A DNA stretch of 29,589 nt. Origin: SCGC-AAA252-I15 sp043822165. GTDB taxonomy: Archaea; Altiarchaeota; Altiarchaeia; IMC4; SCGC-AAA252-I15. Position numbers and translations under genes: made by a program. The notes beneath the pieces are model-generated. The model did no database searches. It was not told where the DNA came from and was given only the letters and a program-made list of their open reading frames with translations. The stretch lies in NCBI GenBank assembly GCA_043822165.1, contig JBDRCA010000051.1, forward strand, positions 1 to 29,589, written 5' to 3'. Positions 1 through 6,587 of the stretch are shown here, piece by piece (the stretch's first letter is position 1; each line of letters opens with the position of its first letter).

Positions 1-261
1 GCGTTTTAGGGCGCCTATTATGGGCGTGCCGGTCACGTGCCAGGCCATGGGGAAAAGCACGTTTTTTCCTTGCATGCGCTTGAAGCGCGCTATCACGTCC
101 GGTACAGTGTATGTTCTGGCGTGGCCTATGTGCATTCCCCCCGAAGGATAAGGGTATGCCGCGGTAAGGTAGAATCTTTCGCGCTCGTCCGGGTTAGACT
201 CGAATACTTTCGCATCCTCCCATTTCTTGCGCCATTTGGCCTCTATCACAGCAAAATCCAT
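1..261 (-). CDS. leuS: Leucyl-tRNA synthetase, N-terminal part (runs off the window)
   Basis: Class I aminoacyl-tRNA synthetase that charges tRNA-Leu in the cytoplasm. Only the first 87 codons are present; the rest lies beyond base 1. I translated it from the reverse strand because it was not among the listed reading frames. It shows the Rossmann-fold entry AAYPYPSGGMHIGHARTY, with the HIGH motif at residues 44-47, followed by RFKRMQGKNVLFPMAWHVTG. The spacing and wording are those of archaeal/eukaryotic-type LeuRS. The ATG start at 261 is supported by the family-typical opening (DFAVIEAKWRKKWE) and by a TATA-like box about 30 bases upstream with no Shine-Dalgarno site, so the mRNA is probably leaderless. 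Nothing odd is seen in the visible part. Confidence 0.93.
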   Translation of the reverse strand, partial: MDFAVIEAKWRKKWEDAKVFESNPDERERFYLTAAYPYPSGGMHIGHARTYTVPDVIARFKRMQGKNVLFPMAWHVTGTPIIGALKR

Positions 262-285
262 GGTATGGTATAGAAATTAAAACAA

Positions 286-298
286 AAGTATTTAAGGC
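286..298 (-). promoter_or_regulatory. TATA-like promoter of leuS
   Basis: On the minus strand the sequence reads CCTTAAATACTTT, centred about 31 bases upstream of the leuS ATG. This is the spacing expected for an archaeal TATA box feeding a leaderless mRNA. Inference from sequence and spacing only. Confidence 0.5.
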
Positions 299-323
299 AA
301 AAAAGCAGCGGAGAAAAATCCTA

Positions 324-452
324 TTAATCAGAGTCTTCTTTTTCAGAGAATTTCCCGAAAGGCCTAAGATGCAGGAGCCTTGAAATTATCTTTGAGGTGC
401 CCAAGTCCGCAACAACCTCATGGCTTTCGTGTTTGACAGTCTCCCTAGTCAT
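324..452 (-). CDS. Small hypothetical protein, 42 aa
   Basis: A 42-codon reading frame between leuS and the truncated dph2, all on the minus strand. It starts at ATG 452 (MTRETVKHESHEVVADLG...) and ends with TAA at 324. The product is charged: basic residues in the middle (ISRLLHLRPFGKF) and an acidic end (SEKEDSD). I recognise no family. It is not the missing C-terminus of Dph2, as it has none of that family's motifs. Supporting points are the unbroken frame filling the gap neatly, co-directional neighbours on both sides, and a protein-like composition. No clear Shine-Dalgarno site precedes it. It could be chance, so confidence is low to moderate. Confidence 0.4.
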   Translation of the reverse strand: MTRETVKHESHEVVADLGTSKIISRLLHLRPFGKFSEKEDSD

Positions 453-493
453 CTCGTATTAACTACTGCATGCCAGAGTATAAAAAAGGGTTT

Positions 494-763
494 CTAACGC
501 TTTTTCTCGTACTCGCTGTGCCCGAAGTGGACGAGCAGGTCTACGCCGAGTTTTTCTGCTTGCTCGGTTTTGAGGTCGCATGCTCCGTATGTGGGGTCGA
601 TGAAGATTATCGTCTTTGCGCCGGTTTTTTCTTCTATCTGTGCGGCCACTTCTACTGCGTGTTTTTTTATGCCTTCCGGAAACTGCAGCCCCACTATTCG
701 GGCTTTGCTTTTTTTTGTTTCCGCTATTATTCTGTCGACTTCCAGGTCGTATTTCTCGTCCAT
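494..763 (-). pseudogene. dph2: Truncated diphthamide synthesis protein Dph2, N-terminal domain only
   Basis: Dph2 is the radical-SAM-like [4Fe-4S] enzyme that starts diphthamide formation on elongation factor 2. The frame encodes its first domain: ARIVGLQFPEGIKKHAVEVA, EEKTGAKTIIFIDPTYGACD and LGVDLLVHFGHSEYEKKR, then stops. Archaeal Dph2 is normally about 320-340 residues; the best start, ATG 763 (MDEKYDLEV), gives 89 residues. Only the first of the three cluster cysteines (in GACD) remains, so a cluster could not form as in the known enzyme. No continuation of the family is seen in any frame downstream. An upstream in-frame ATG at 826 would add 21 residues unlike the family. Most likely a decaying remnant; an assembly error or a domain encoded elsewhere are the alternatives. 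Confidence 0.75.
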
Positions 764-784
764 TGCAAGTATAATCTTATACGG

Positions 785-807
785 CTGCCTCGTATTTATT
801 TCCTTAA
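785..807. promoter_or_regulatory. AT-rich bidirectional promoter between dph2 remnant and the 377-aa gene
   Basis: The run CGTATTTATTTCCTTAAATGC lies about 26-34 bases upstream of ATG 825 on the plus strand and about 35-40 bases upstream of ATG 763 on the minus strand. It can serve as a TATA box in both directions. Its position supports the shorter dph2 start and a leaderless plus-strand gene. Confidence 0.45.
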
Positions 808-824
808 ATGCCCTTTTTTTTATC

Positions 825-1958
825 ATGCCAAGGCTTGTACAACCCGGCAGCGGAGCCGGGCAAGCATTAAAGCCCCTGCAGGTAGGCTCTCTTCAGATAG
901 ACGGGGTCTCCGTAGGATTCTCATATAATGGAGACGAATTCGATCAGGCTCAAGGCAGGGTTTCCGGCCACGCTAAGTCTTTGACGCGGGTTAAACACGA
1001 TTCTGACGCGGCAAGGTTTGTGGCAGACGAGCTGATTTTTGCTTTGTCCCCTGTGGAGAGCCCCTCCATTGACTTTGATAGTAGGGTTTCCCTTCATTTC
1101 AGGCCCAGGCCCCTTTTCAGGATGCAGACTGCAAAGGGCATGACGTGGGCTACAGACGAGAATGGTGGAACGCTGTATGACGTCGACTCCAGGTCGCGCG
1201 CATCCGCTGTCAAGGGAGCGTCAATGCGCTCTGGTGCATCCGACGTTCTCGCCAGATTCGATTTATCTTCCGGTGAATGCCGCATAGAGGGTCTTGGGGA
1301 CTGGCTGCCTAAGGGGGGTTTGCCGGGTATCGGGCGCAGGGACTATGAAGATAAACTCGACTTCGTGGGCGACGCAATAGCTTCGCAGTTGAGGGATGAG
1401 TTCCCAATCCAGGATGTTGTCGCCGCATACAAGGTTTATCTCGGCGAATCCGCGCAGGCCCAGGATGCAATGTCTTTAGGCGACAGGTTCTGGCAGCGGG
1501 CGCAAGGCTCGACTCAGCGGGATGGGAGCGCCGGAGCCTTCGGGGCGGTGAGGGCGCGTCTGTCTCGTTACCGGGAAGTATCTGGTTTGGTTGATGTTGC
1601 CGACGCGTTCATGAAAGCTGAGGAGCCTGTGTGGGCGGCTGTTGTGAGGGAAGAAACCGGATCCAGTCAACCTTATTCTGCGGGTGTTGTGCATCCCAAG
1701 GACGGTGGTTTCATAGACGCTTCTGGTTCTCCCGTCAATTACTCTTCCGGGGTGGTGGTTCGCCTTGACCCCAACGGGCTTGAAACCGAGATACCCTGCG
1801 TTAAAGGCTCAAGCGCCGGGAAAAGCGGGAAATCAGACATGGAGATAACCCTTCCCGGAGACGTTGACGCAGTAGAGAGGCGCGCCGCAGAAATCGCAGG
1901 AAAAATACTTACTCCAATGTTCGGCGCTAACTGGAGGGTGCGCGAAGAAAAACACTAG
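825..1958 (+). CDS. Hypothetical protein, 377 aa
   Basis: I recognise no family. The start is taken as ATG 825 (MPRLVQPGSGAGQAL), because the longer frame upstream would run antisense through the dph2 domain, and because a TATA-like run sits about 30 bases before this ATG. The protein has no obvious signal peptide or membrane segment. It reads as a soluble mixed alpha/beta protein: beta-rich stretches in the first 150 residues (SLQIDGVSVGFSYNG; VSLHFRPRPLFRMQT), helical stretches around 190-280, and a final segment ending in a helix (DAVERRAAEIAGKILTPMFG). It has very few cysteines. Its stop codon overlaps the stop of infB within a shared CTAG. No neighbour gives a functional clue. Confidence 0.7.
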   Translation: MPRLVQPGSGAGQALKPLQVGSLQIDGVSVGFSYNGDEFDQAQGRVSGHAKSLTRVKHDSDAARFVADELIFALSPVESPSIDFDSRVSLHFRPRPLFRMQTAKGMTWATDENGGTLYDVDSRSRASAVKGASMRSGASDVLARFDLSSGECRIEGLGDWLPKGGLPGIGRRDYEDKLDFVGDAIASQLRDEFPIQDVVAAYKVYLGESAQAQDAMSLGDRFWQRAQGSTQRDGSAGAFGAVRARLSRYREVSGLVDVADAFMKAEEPVWAAVVREETGSSQPYSAGVVHPKDGGFIDASGSPVNYSSGVVVRLDPNGLETEIPCVKGSSAGKSGKSDMEITLPGDVDAVERRAAEIAGKILTPMFGANWRVREEKH

Positions 1959-3688
1959 TCGTGTTCGCTTCTTTTGACTTCCCTCATCTCCCGCAAAACC
2001 TTTTTTTCCTCGTCTGAGAGCTCTCCTTTCTTTAGTTCCTCGAGGTCTTCTATCGATATGAACGAGTAGATTACGTCGTCTTCGTGGATGTGGCGGCCAA
2101 CGGAGACGTCATCTATCGAGACTGCGACTTTCTCCCCTGAAACCGCTTTTTCGACGGAGTCGCCGCCGGACTGGATGCCTCTGACCATGCCCTTGACTTT
2201 CCCCCCCGGCAGGAGAAGGCGCACTCCCGGGAAAAGCATGCCTGCAAGTATCTCGACCCCGACGATAGCCGGCTTGCTGGTCCTGAACACGTGGTCAGGG
2301 AGAATCCTGAACTTCACGGGATAAGAAACAGTCTTCTCCCGTTTCCTCTTCGCCTTGTCTTTTTCCTCCTCAGCCCACGCGAGATAGTCGTCTATTATCT
2401 GGTAGACGATCTTGCTCTTTATTATCTTCGCGCCCTGATCCTCTGCGAAAAAAGAAATATCCTCAGAGACCGGCGCATTAAACGCAAGTATCGCCCCGAG
2501 AAGCATGTTATCGGAGGCAACGGCGGAAGCCTCGATAACATCCTGCTTGCTAACACGCCCTATGCCGCCGCGCTTCACGGGTATGCTCTTGTCAGACAGA
2601 ATCTTGACTAACGCCTCAAGCGAGCCCAACGTATCGGCTTTGACGACTACGCCTAAAATATCCTTGGTGAACTCTATCTCGCCGATTTCCTCCTTCACTT
2701 TCGCGACGAGCTCTTCCCCGCCGACGTAGACTGGCGCGCCAGACAATGCGTTCTCAAGCCCCGGCGCCGCAATCTTGACGCCGTAGGCGGCATACACTTC
2801 ATCGACGTTTTTGAATTTCTCCTTAGGATCCCTCATCTCATCCAAGGCGTGAGGCCTCAAGAGCGCCTTAACTTTCGTGACAATCGGCTCTCCTTTCGCG
2901 CCGACGACGATGGTGTCGCCCCGCCTTATTATGCCGTCATAGATTATGGCGTCAATCGTCGTCCCTAAACCCCGCTCCTCCTTAACCTCCAAGACAGTGC
3001 CCTTGCCGGGAGAAGAAAGCTCGACTGAAAGCTCTTTGGCGAGATAAGTCTGCGTGAGCCCCATTAGCATCATCATGAGCTGGGGTATTCCTTCGCCGGT
3101 TTTCGCGGATACTGGGACGATTGCGATTTGTTTTCCGAAGTCTGTTACTTGCGTGTATAAGTCGGAGTCGAAGCCGTATTCCGAGAGCTGGCCTACGAGC
3201 TTGTAGAATTTTTTGTAGAATTCGTCGCGCACGGTCTGGTTTTGTTTTTCCGGCTGCGTGTTTTTCTGCCACCCGGATATTGTGTCGACTTTGTTTGCTG
3301 CGACGAGGAAGGGCGTCTTGTATTGCCGCAGGATTTCGATGGCTTCTATGCTCTGCGGCATGAGGCCGTCGCGCAAGTCGACTATAAGTATTGCTATGTC
3401 TGCAACACTCCCCCCCCTTTTCCTTAAGGTTATGAATGCTTCGTGGCCGGGCGTGCCTATGAAAAGAAGGCCTCTAACCTGTATCTTGAGTTTGATTTTT
3501 TCCAGGAGCGGTCCGCATATGTCTTTTACGACTTCGAACGGAACGTCTGTTGCGCCGATGTGCTGGGTTATTCCGCCGGCTTCGCGGCTTGCGACTACGC
3601 TGCCTCTAATATGGTCTAACAAAGAGGTCTTTCCGCTGTCCACGTGCCCTAAAACCGAGATAATCGGCTCGCGAGTCTTCGAAGCCAT
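1955..3688 (-). CDS. infB: Translation initiation factor aIF5B (IF2-like GTPase)
   Basis: GTPase that promotes subunit joining and initiator tRNA placement. At 577 aa it has the normal archaeal length, with no intein. G1 is GHVDSGKT (14-21), the switch region has GGITQHIGAT, G4 is AANKVD and G5 is PVSAKTGEG. The following beta-barrel domain II (KGTVLEVKEERGLGTTIDAIIYDG), domain III (GVVVKADTLGSLEALVKIL) and C-terminal domain IV (KPAIVGVEILAG) are all present. One key residue is odd: G3, normally DTPGHE, reads GTPGHE at 78-83, codon GGC at 3455-3457, a single base from GAC. The start ATG 3688 has a TATA-like box about 33 bases upstream. It is convergent with the 377-aa gene and shares its last bases. 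Confidence 0.95.
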   Translation of the reverse strand: MASKTREPIISVLGHVDSGKTSLLDHIRGSVVASREAGGITQHIGATDVPFEVVKDICGPLLEKIKLKIQVRGLLFIGTPGHEAFITLRKRGGSVADIAILIVDLRDGLMPQSIEAIEILRQYKTPFLVAANKVDTISGWQKNTQPEKQNQTVRDEFYKKFYKLVGQLSEYGFDSDLYTQVTDFGKQIAIVPVSAKTGEGIPQLMMMLMGLTQTYLAKELSVELSSPGKGTVLEVKEERGLGTTIDAIIYDGIIRRGDTIVVGAKGEPIVTKVKALLRPHALDEMRDPKEKFKNVDEVYAAYGVKIAAPGLENALSGAPVYVGGEELVAKVKEEIGEIEFTKDILGVVVKADTLGSLEALVKILSDKSIPVKRGGIGRVSKQDVIEASAVASDNMLLGAILAFNAPVSEDISFFAEDQGAKIIKSKIVYQIIDDYLAWAEEEKDKAKRKREKTVSYPVKFRILPDHVFRTSKPAIVGVEILAGMLFPGVRLLLPGGKVKGMVRGIQSGGDSVEKAVSGEKVAVSIDDVSVGRHIHEDDVIYSFISIEDLEELKKGELSDEEKKVLREMREVKRSEHD

Positions 3689-3714
3689 TTCAATCTAAAT
3701 ACATAGCAGATAAT

Positions 3715-3727
3715 ACTATATTAAAGA
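3715..3727 (-). promoter_or_regulatory. TATA-like promoter of infB
   Basis: Minus-strand TCTTTAATATAGT, centred about 33 bases before the infB ATG, with no Shine-Dalgarno site between. Consistent with leaderless transcription. Confidence 0.45.
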
Positions 3728-3763
3728 CTCCGCGGCGTTTATGTGCTGATCACTCAACTAATT

Positions 3764-4318
3764 TCAGCTTTTCGCTTCGAGCGCGAAGATTATCTTGCCG
3801 CCCACAGTCTCCCCGCCCTCATCAAGCGGCGTCTCCTCGTACAAGTCTGCTATCTCGTTTATGGGCAACGCGTCACCCTCCAAGACGTTTATCCTGTCCC
3901 CCCAATACGTCATCGAGCACAAAAAACCCTTGCGCGAGGCCACGAACCCGAACAATACGTCTTTCCCCTGCTCCTCGCAGGTCGCGTGTTTCACAAGCTT
4001 TCTCATGCAGATTTCCGCGTCATCTCCCCTGAACCCGAATCTTTCGGATAATTCCGGGAGCATTCTCGCGTATTCCATGAGGGCTTTACCTTCTTTTTCA
4101 GTGTCTTTGAATGCGGTCGAGGCGACGAACACGTCTTCGGCGTCGGTCTGGCAGTAGACTAGTTCCCCTATCTTCCCGGCTTGCGTGGCGCCCCCGGCCC
4201 TGCCGAGCTTTCTTGCCACGGACTCTACTTTGCCTTTCAAGTCGTCGATTCTCCCGCCCCTGAAGGCGTCTAACACGTGTTCTTCAACTTCAATCAAGTG
4301 TTTGATTAAACTCTTCAT
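3764..4318 (-). CDS. Hypothetical protein, 184 aa
   Basis: No family recognised. It appears soluble: a helical N-terminus (KSLIKHLIEVEEHVLDAFRG), a middle with LVYCQTDAEDVFVASTAF, then a basic region with cysteines (EICMRKLVKHATCEEQGKDVLFGFVASRKGFLCSMTYWG) and an acidic tail. Four cysteines spread over the second half could bind metal, but their spacing is irregular. Its 5' end overlaps the upstream Toprim gene by 29 bases, so the two are very probably co-transcribed and translationally linked. Since the partner is a Toprim protein, a role near RNA or DNA processing is possible but unproven. Confidence 0.75.
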   Translation of the reverse strand: MKSLIKHLIEVEEHVLDAFRGGRIDDLKGKVESVARKLGRAGGATQAGKIGELVYCQTDAEDVFVASTAFKDTEKEGKALMEYARMLPELSERFGFRGDDAEICMRKLVKHATCEEQGKDVLFGFVASRKGFLCSMTYWGDRINVLEGDALPINEIADLYEETPLDEGGETVGGKIIFALEAKS

Positions 4319-4658
4319 CTTTAAGCAGGCTTTTCAGGCCTTCGACGTGTGACAGCCTCAGTTGAGCGAGGATTTCCCTGGGGCGCTTTGTCTCGTGGAT
4401 ACCATATGGGCCGAACAACTTTAAAAGCTTTTTCCTGAGAATCTTACCCTCCTGGTCCAAGTCGGTGAGTATGACGACGCGGTCCAGGTGTTGCAGGGAC
4501 TCCACCGCATCAAGCAAGGACCCGCCCTTGTTCAACCGGATGATGTTCTCGAAGCCCGCAGCCTTGAGTGCGTCCTCGTCTTTTGCGCCCTCCACTATCA
4601 CCGGCTCACGCACGTATCCTGAAAGCTCATCCAGAAGGCTTCTAACGTCATCATCCAT
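4290..4658 (-). CDS. Small Toprim domain protein (UPF0292-like)
   Basis: A 122-aa protein that is almost only a Toprim domain, the Mg2+-binding fold of topoisomerases, primases and RNase M5. The catalytic glutamate is in VIVEGAKDEDAL (E23) and the DxD pair is in VILTDLDQEGK (D66, D68), followed by the G-K segment typical of the small archaeal Toprim family once called UPF0292. The helix-rich C-terminus (EILAQLRLSHVEGLKSLL) resembles the substrate-proximal tail of that family. A role in RNA maturation is suspected for relatives; the substrate is not known. It is the first gene of a two-gene unit with the 184-aa protein, and it diverges from adkA across a 64-base gap with a shared AT-rich box. 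Confidence 0.82.
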   Translation of the reverse strand: MDDDVRSLLDELSGYVREPVIVEGAKDEDALKAAGFENIIRLNKGGSLLDAVESLQHLDRVVILTDLDQEGKILRKKLLKLFGPYGIHETKRPREILAQLRLSHVEGLKSLLKDEEFNQTLD

Positions 4659-4685
4659 GTCTTATTGTTTTAAATAGGATGCGTG

Positions 4686-4700
4686 ACTTATAATTTAAAC
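4686..4700. promoter_or_regulatory. Shared TATA-like box between the Toprim gene and adkA
   Basis: The run CTTATAATTTAAAC is nearly symmetric and lies about 33 bases from both start codons (4658 on minus, 4723 on plus). One TFB/TBP site could therefore serve both leaderless transcripts. Seen in sequence; function inferred. Confidence 0.5.
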
Positions 4701-4722
4701 CGTTGATTTCGCTTTAAAAAAA

Positions 4723-5304
4723 ATGACTACTGCAATACTTACTGGAATACCCGGCTCCGGGAAGACGACCGTGCTCACCAAGGCGCTTGAAATGCTCGCC
4801 GAGAAAGACATCTCCTACAAGCACGTGGTGTATGGGACGGTCATGTTCGAGATAGCTAAGGAGAAGGGTCTTGTCGCCAACAGGGACGAGATGAGGAAGC
4901 TTCCCGTGAAATCCCAGAAGGAGGTTCAACTTGAGGCTGCCGGTAAAATAGGGGATTTGGGCGAGAAAGAAAACATAATCGTCGACACGCACTGCACGGT
5001 GAAGACTCCCAAAGGATTCATTCCCGGCCTGCCTTCAGATGTCCTTGCGAAAATCAACCCTTCTCTTATTATAATAGTGGAGACTGATCCCGCGAAAATC
5101 GTTGCCAGACGCGAGAAAGACAAGTCCCGGGCGAGAGACGAGGAGACAGTGGAAGACTTGGCCCTCCACCAAAACATGAACCGGGCGTTCTCGGCGGCCT
5201 ACGCGCTACAATCCAAGGCATCCCTGAAAGTCGTGGAAAACAGGGAAGGCCGGCTCGACGAAGCAGCCAAAGAGCTTGCGGAGGTGTTGGAGTGGAGTTC
5301 ATAG
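4723..5304 (+). CDS. adkA: Archaeal adenylate kinase (AdkA type)
   Basis: Interconverts 2 ADP with ATP and AMP. The 193-aa length fits the short archaeal AdkA family rather than the bacterial Adk. The Walker A motif is GIPGSGKT (8-15). Next come the AMP-side segment (YGTVMFEIAKEKGLVANRDEMRKLPV), the conserved VDTHCTVKTPKGFIPGLP loop, LIIIVETDPAKIVARR, and a basic lid with DKSRARDEETVEDLALHQNMNR. It begins a four-gene operon (kinase, EMC3-like membrane protein, eL34, cytidylate kinase) whose order is common in archaea close to the secY end of the ribosomal protein cluster. The 3' end overlaps the next gene by 13 bases. The ATG is close to a TATA box with no Shine-Dalgarno site. Confidence 0.94.
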   Translation: MTTAILTGIPGSGKTTVLTKALEMLAEKDISYKHVVYGTVMFEIAKEKGLVANRDEMRKLPVKSQKEVQLEAAGKIGDLGEKENIIVDTHCTVKTPKGFIPGLPSDVLAKINPSLIIIVETDPAKIVARREKDKSRARDEETVEDLALHQNMNRAFSAAYALQSKASLKVVENREGRLDEAAKELAEVLEWSS

Positions 5305-6074
5305 TAACGCCAGCAGGCCAGACAATAGCGTTAGTATCCTTTGGAATAGTCCTCTTATCCACGATAATCCGCTACTTCACAGTCGACAGGGATAAACTCA
5401 AGGAATCCCGGCAACGCCTCAAAGAACACCAGGAGAAGATGAAGGAGGCGCAGAAGAAGGGCGACTCAAAGAGCATGCAAAAGCACCAGCATGACATGCT
5501 CGCCGAGACCATGGAGAACATGCGCCAGAGCATGAAGCCCATGATTTTCACGATGATTCCGATTCTCCTCATATTCGGGTGGATGCGGGGGACTTACGGC
5601 GACTACGGGACCGCGTTCGACGTTAAACTCATCGAGTCTCACCCCGAGGACGTCGTGGTATTGTCTGTCTCCCAGAACGGTGAAATACTGAAAGAGGCGG
5701 GCCGTGTCGAGTGGAGTCTCGGCAACATAACCGCGGGAAAAGACGGGACCGCGTCGGCGAACGTAACCGTCACCGGAGCCTCGAAGACTCAGGTGCAGGA
5801 GAAACTGGCCGACACAGTATTCACGTTAACCTACACGTCCAAGGATAATCAGTCCCACGCTTTCAGCGGGAAAATCATCGACGAGGACTCGATTCTAACA
5901 GTTGCGAGACCCGGACTCACCCAAACAGGGGACAGATTCAATTATGAACTAAAGCTCCACAACCAGGAATTCATGGTGAAAATCGGCTCCTACACGTTCG
6001 GCTGGCTTGGCTGGTATATAATAATATCATTTGCCACATCTATCATACTAAACAAGGCATTCAAGTTAACGTAA
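5292..6074 (+). CDS. EMC3/TMCO1-like membrane protein (DUF106, Oxa1 superfamily)
   Basis: Archaeal DUF106 proteins belong to the Oxa1/YidC/Get1/EMC3/TMCO1 superfamily of membrane-protein insertases. The start is GTG 5292, inside the 3' end of adkA. Visible order: membrane segment 1 (about 8-27), a cytosolic coiled coil rich in K/E/Q (about 33-72, DRDKLKESRQRLKEHQEKMK), a methionine-rich amphipathic stretch and membrane segment 2 (about 80-98, MIFTMIPILLIFGWMRG), an unusually large outside domain of about 125 residues with beta character (ANVTVTGASKTQVQEKL), and a last membrane segment (about 236-256, WYIIISFATSIILNKAF). The coiled coil between the first two helices is diagnostic. Gene position between adkA and eL34 is the usual one. 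Confidence 0.88.
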   Translation: MEFIVTPAGQTIALVSFGIVLLSTIIRYFTVDRDKLKESRQRLKEHQEKMKEAQKKGDSKSMQKHQHDMLAETMENMRQSMKPMIFTMIPILLIFGWMRGTYGDYGTAFDVKLIESHPEDVVVLSVSQNGEILKEAGRVEWSLGNITAGKDGTASANVTVTGASKTQVQEKLADTVFTLTYTSKDNQSHAFSGKIIDEDSILTVARPGLTQTGDRFNYELKLHNQEFMVKIGSYTFGWLGWYIIISFATSIILNKAFKLT

Positions 6075-6083
6075 AAAAATTTT

Positions 6084-6088
6084 GAGGT
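6084..6088 (+). promoter_or_regulatory. Shine-Dalgarno site of the eL34 gene
   Basis: GAGGT lies 7 bases before ATG 6096 and is complementary to the 3' end of archaeal 16S rRNA. It contrasts with the leaderless starts elsewhere in the window, as expected for an internal gene of an operon. Confidence 0.6.
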
Positions 6089-6095
6089 AAATAAG

Positions 6096-6587
6096 ATGGT
6101 TGAACCTAAGAAGAGAACACGTTCAGTGAAAAGGGTTTCGAAGAGGACCCCGAAAGGCAGGACAGTAATAAGATTCAAGAAAGAAAAATTAGCCCGCCCA
6201 AAGTGCGGCCGCTGCGGCAGCAAAGTCCCGGACAAAAACAAGAAAATCTACGGCAGAAACCTTTGCTCGCGGTGCACGGAAGACCTTCTGAGATACACGG
6301 TACAATGGAAGGCCAAGACGCTGGCAGACGAGGTCAAAGACGTCGAATTAAGGAGAGATCTCACAATCGAGAAATATTTGCCGGCAGGCTGGTTCGCAGA
6401 CCTTGCTAAAGGCGCTGCGACACCGCGCAAGAAAAAGAAGGTACTGAAGCGGAAGCCCAAGAAAGAAGCAAAACCCGCGGAGAAGCCTAAGGCGAAGCCC
6501 AAGAAAGAAGCAAAGCCCGCGGAGAAGCCTAAGGCGAAGCCGAAGGCAGCCGCGAAGAAGAAAGCGACGAAAAAAACCAAGAAATGA
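6096..6587 (+). CDS. rpl34e: Ribosomal protein eL34 (L34e) with long Lys/Pro/Ala tail
   Basis: Large-subunit ribosomal protein. Residues 1 to about 90 are the family domain: a basic N-terminus, a zinc-finger region with CGRCG and the partner LCSRC pair (KCGRCGSKVPDKNKKIYGR...), and the helical end. The normal archaeal protein stops near 90 residues; this one is 163. The extra tail (about 110-163) is almost only K, P, A and E and contains two near-perfect copies of a 14-residue unit followed by a third partial one. Such tails are probably disordered and RNA-binding, but that is inference. It overlaps cmk in an ATGA stop-start, so the two are coupled. Confidence 0.93.
   Translation: MVEPKKRTRSVKRVSKRTPKGRTVIRFKKEKLARPKCGRCGSKVPDKNKKIYGRNLCSRCTEDLLRYTVQWKAKTLADEVKDVELRRDLTIEKYLPAGWFADLAKGAATPRKKKKVLKRKPKKEAKPAEKPKAKPKKEAKPAEKPKAKPKAAAKKKATKKTKK
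6453..6536 (+). repeat. 42-bp tandem repeat in the eL34 tail, two copies
   Basis: Two 42-base units start at 6453 and 6495 and differ at one position (AAACCC versus AAGCCC). Each encodes the 14-mer KPKKEAKPAEKPKA. A truncated third unit (KPKA) follows. The near identity at silent positions points to recent slippage or unequal exchange. Confidence 0.85.

Noticed and set aside
570..824. Upstream part of the long plus-strand frame ending at 1958
   Set aside because: It lies antisense to the clearly recognisable Dph2 domain and has no protein-like character; the gene start is placed at ATG 825.
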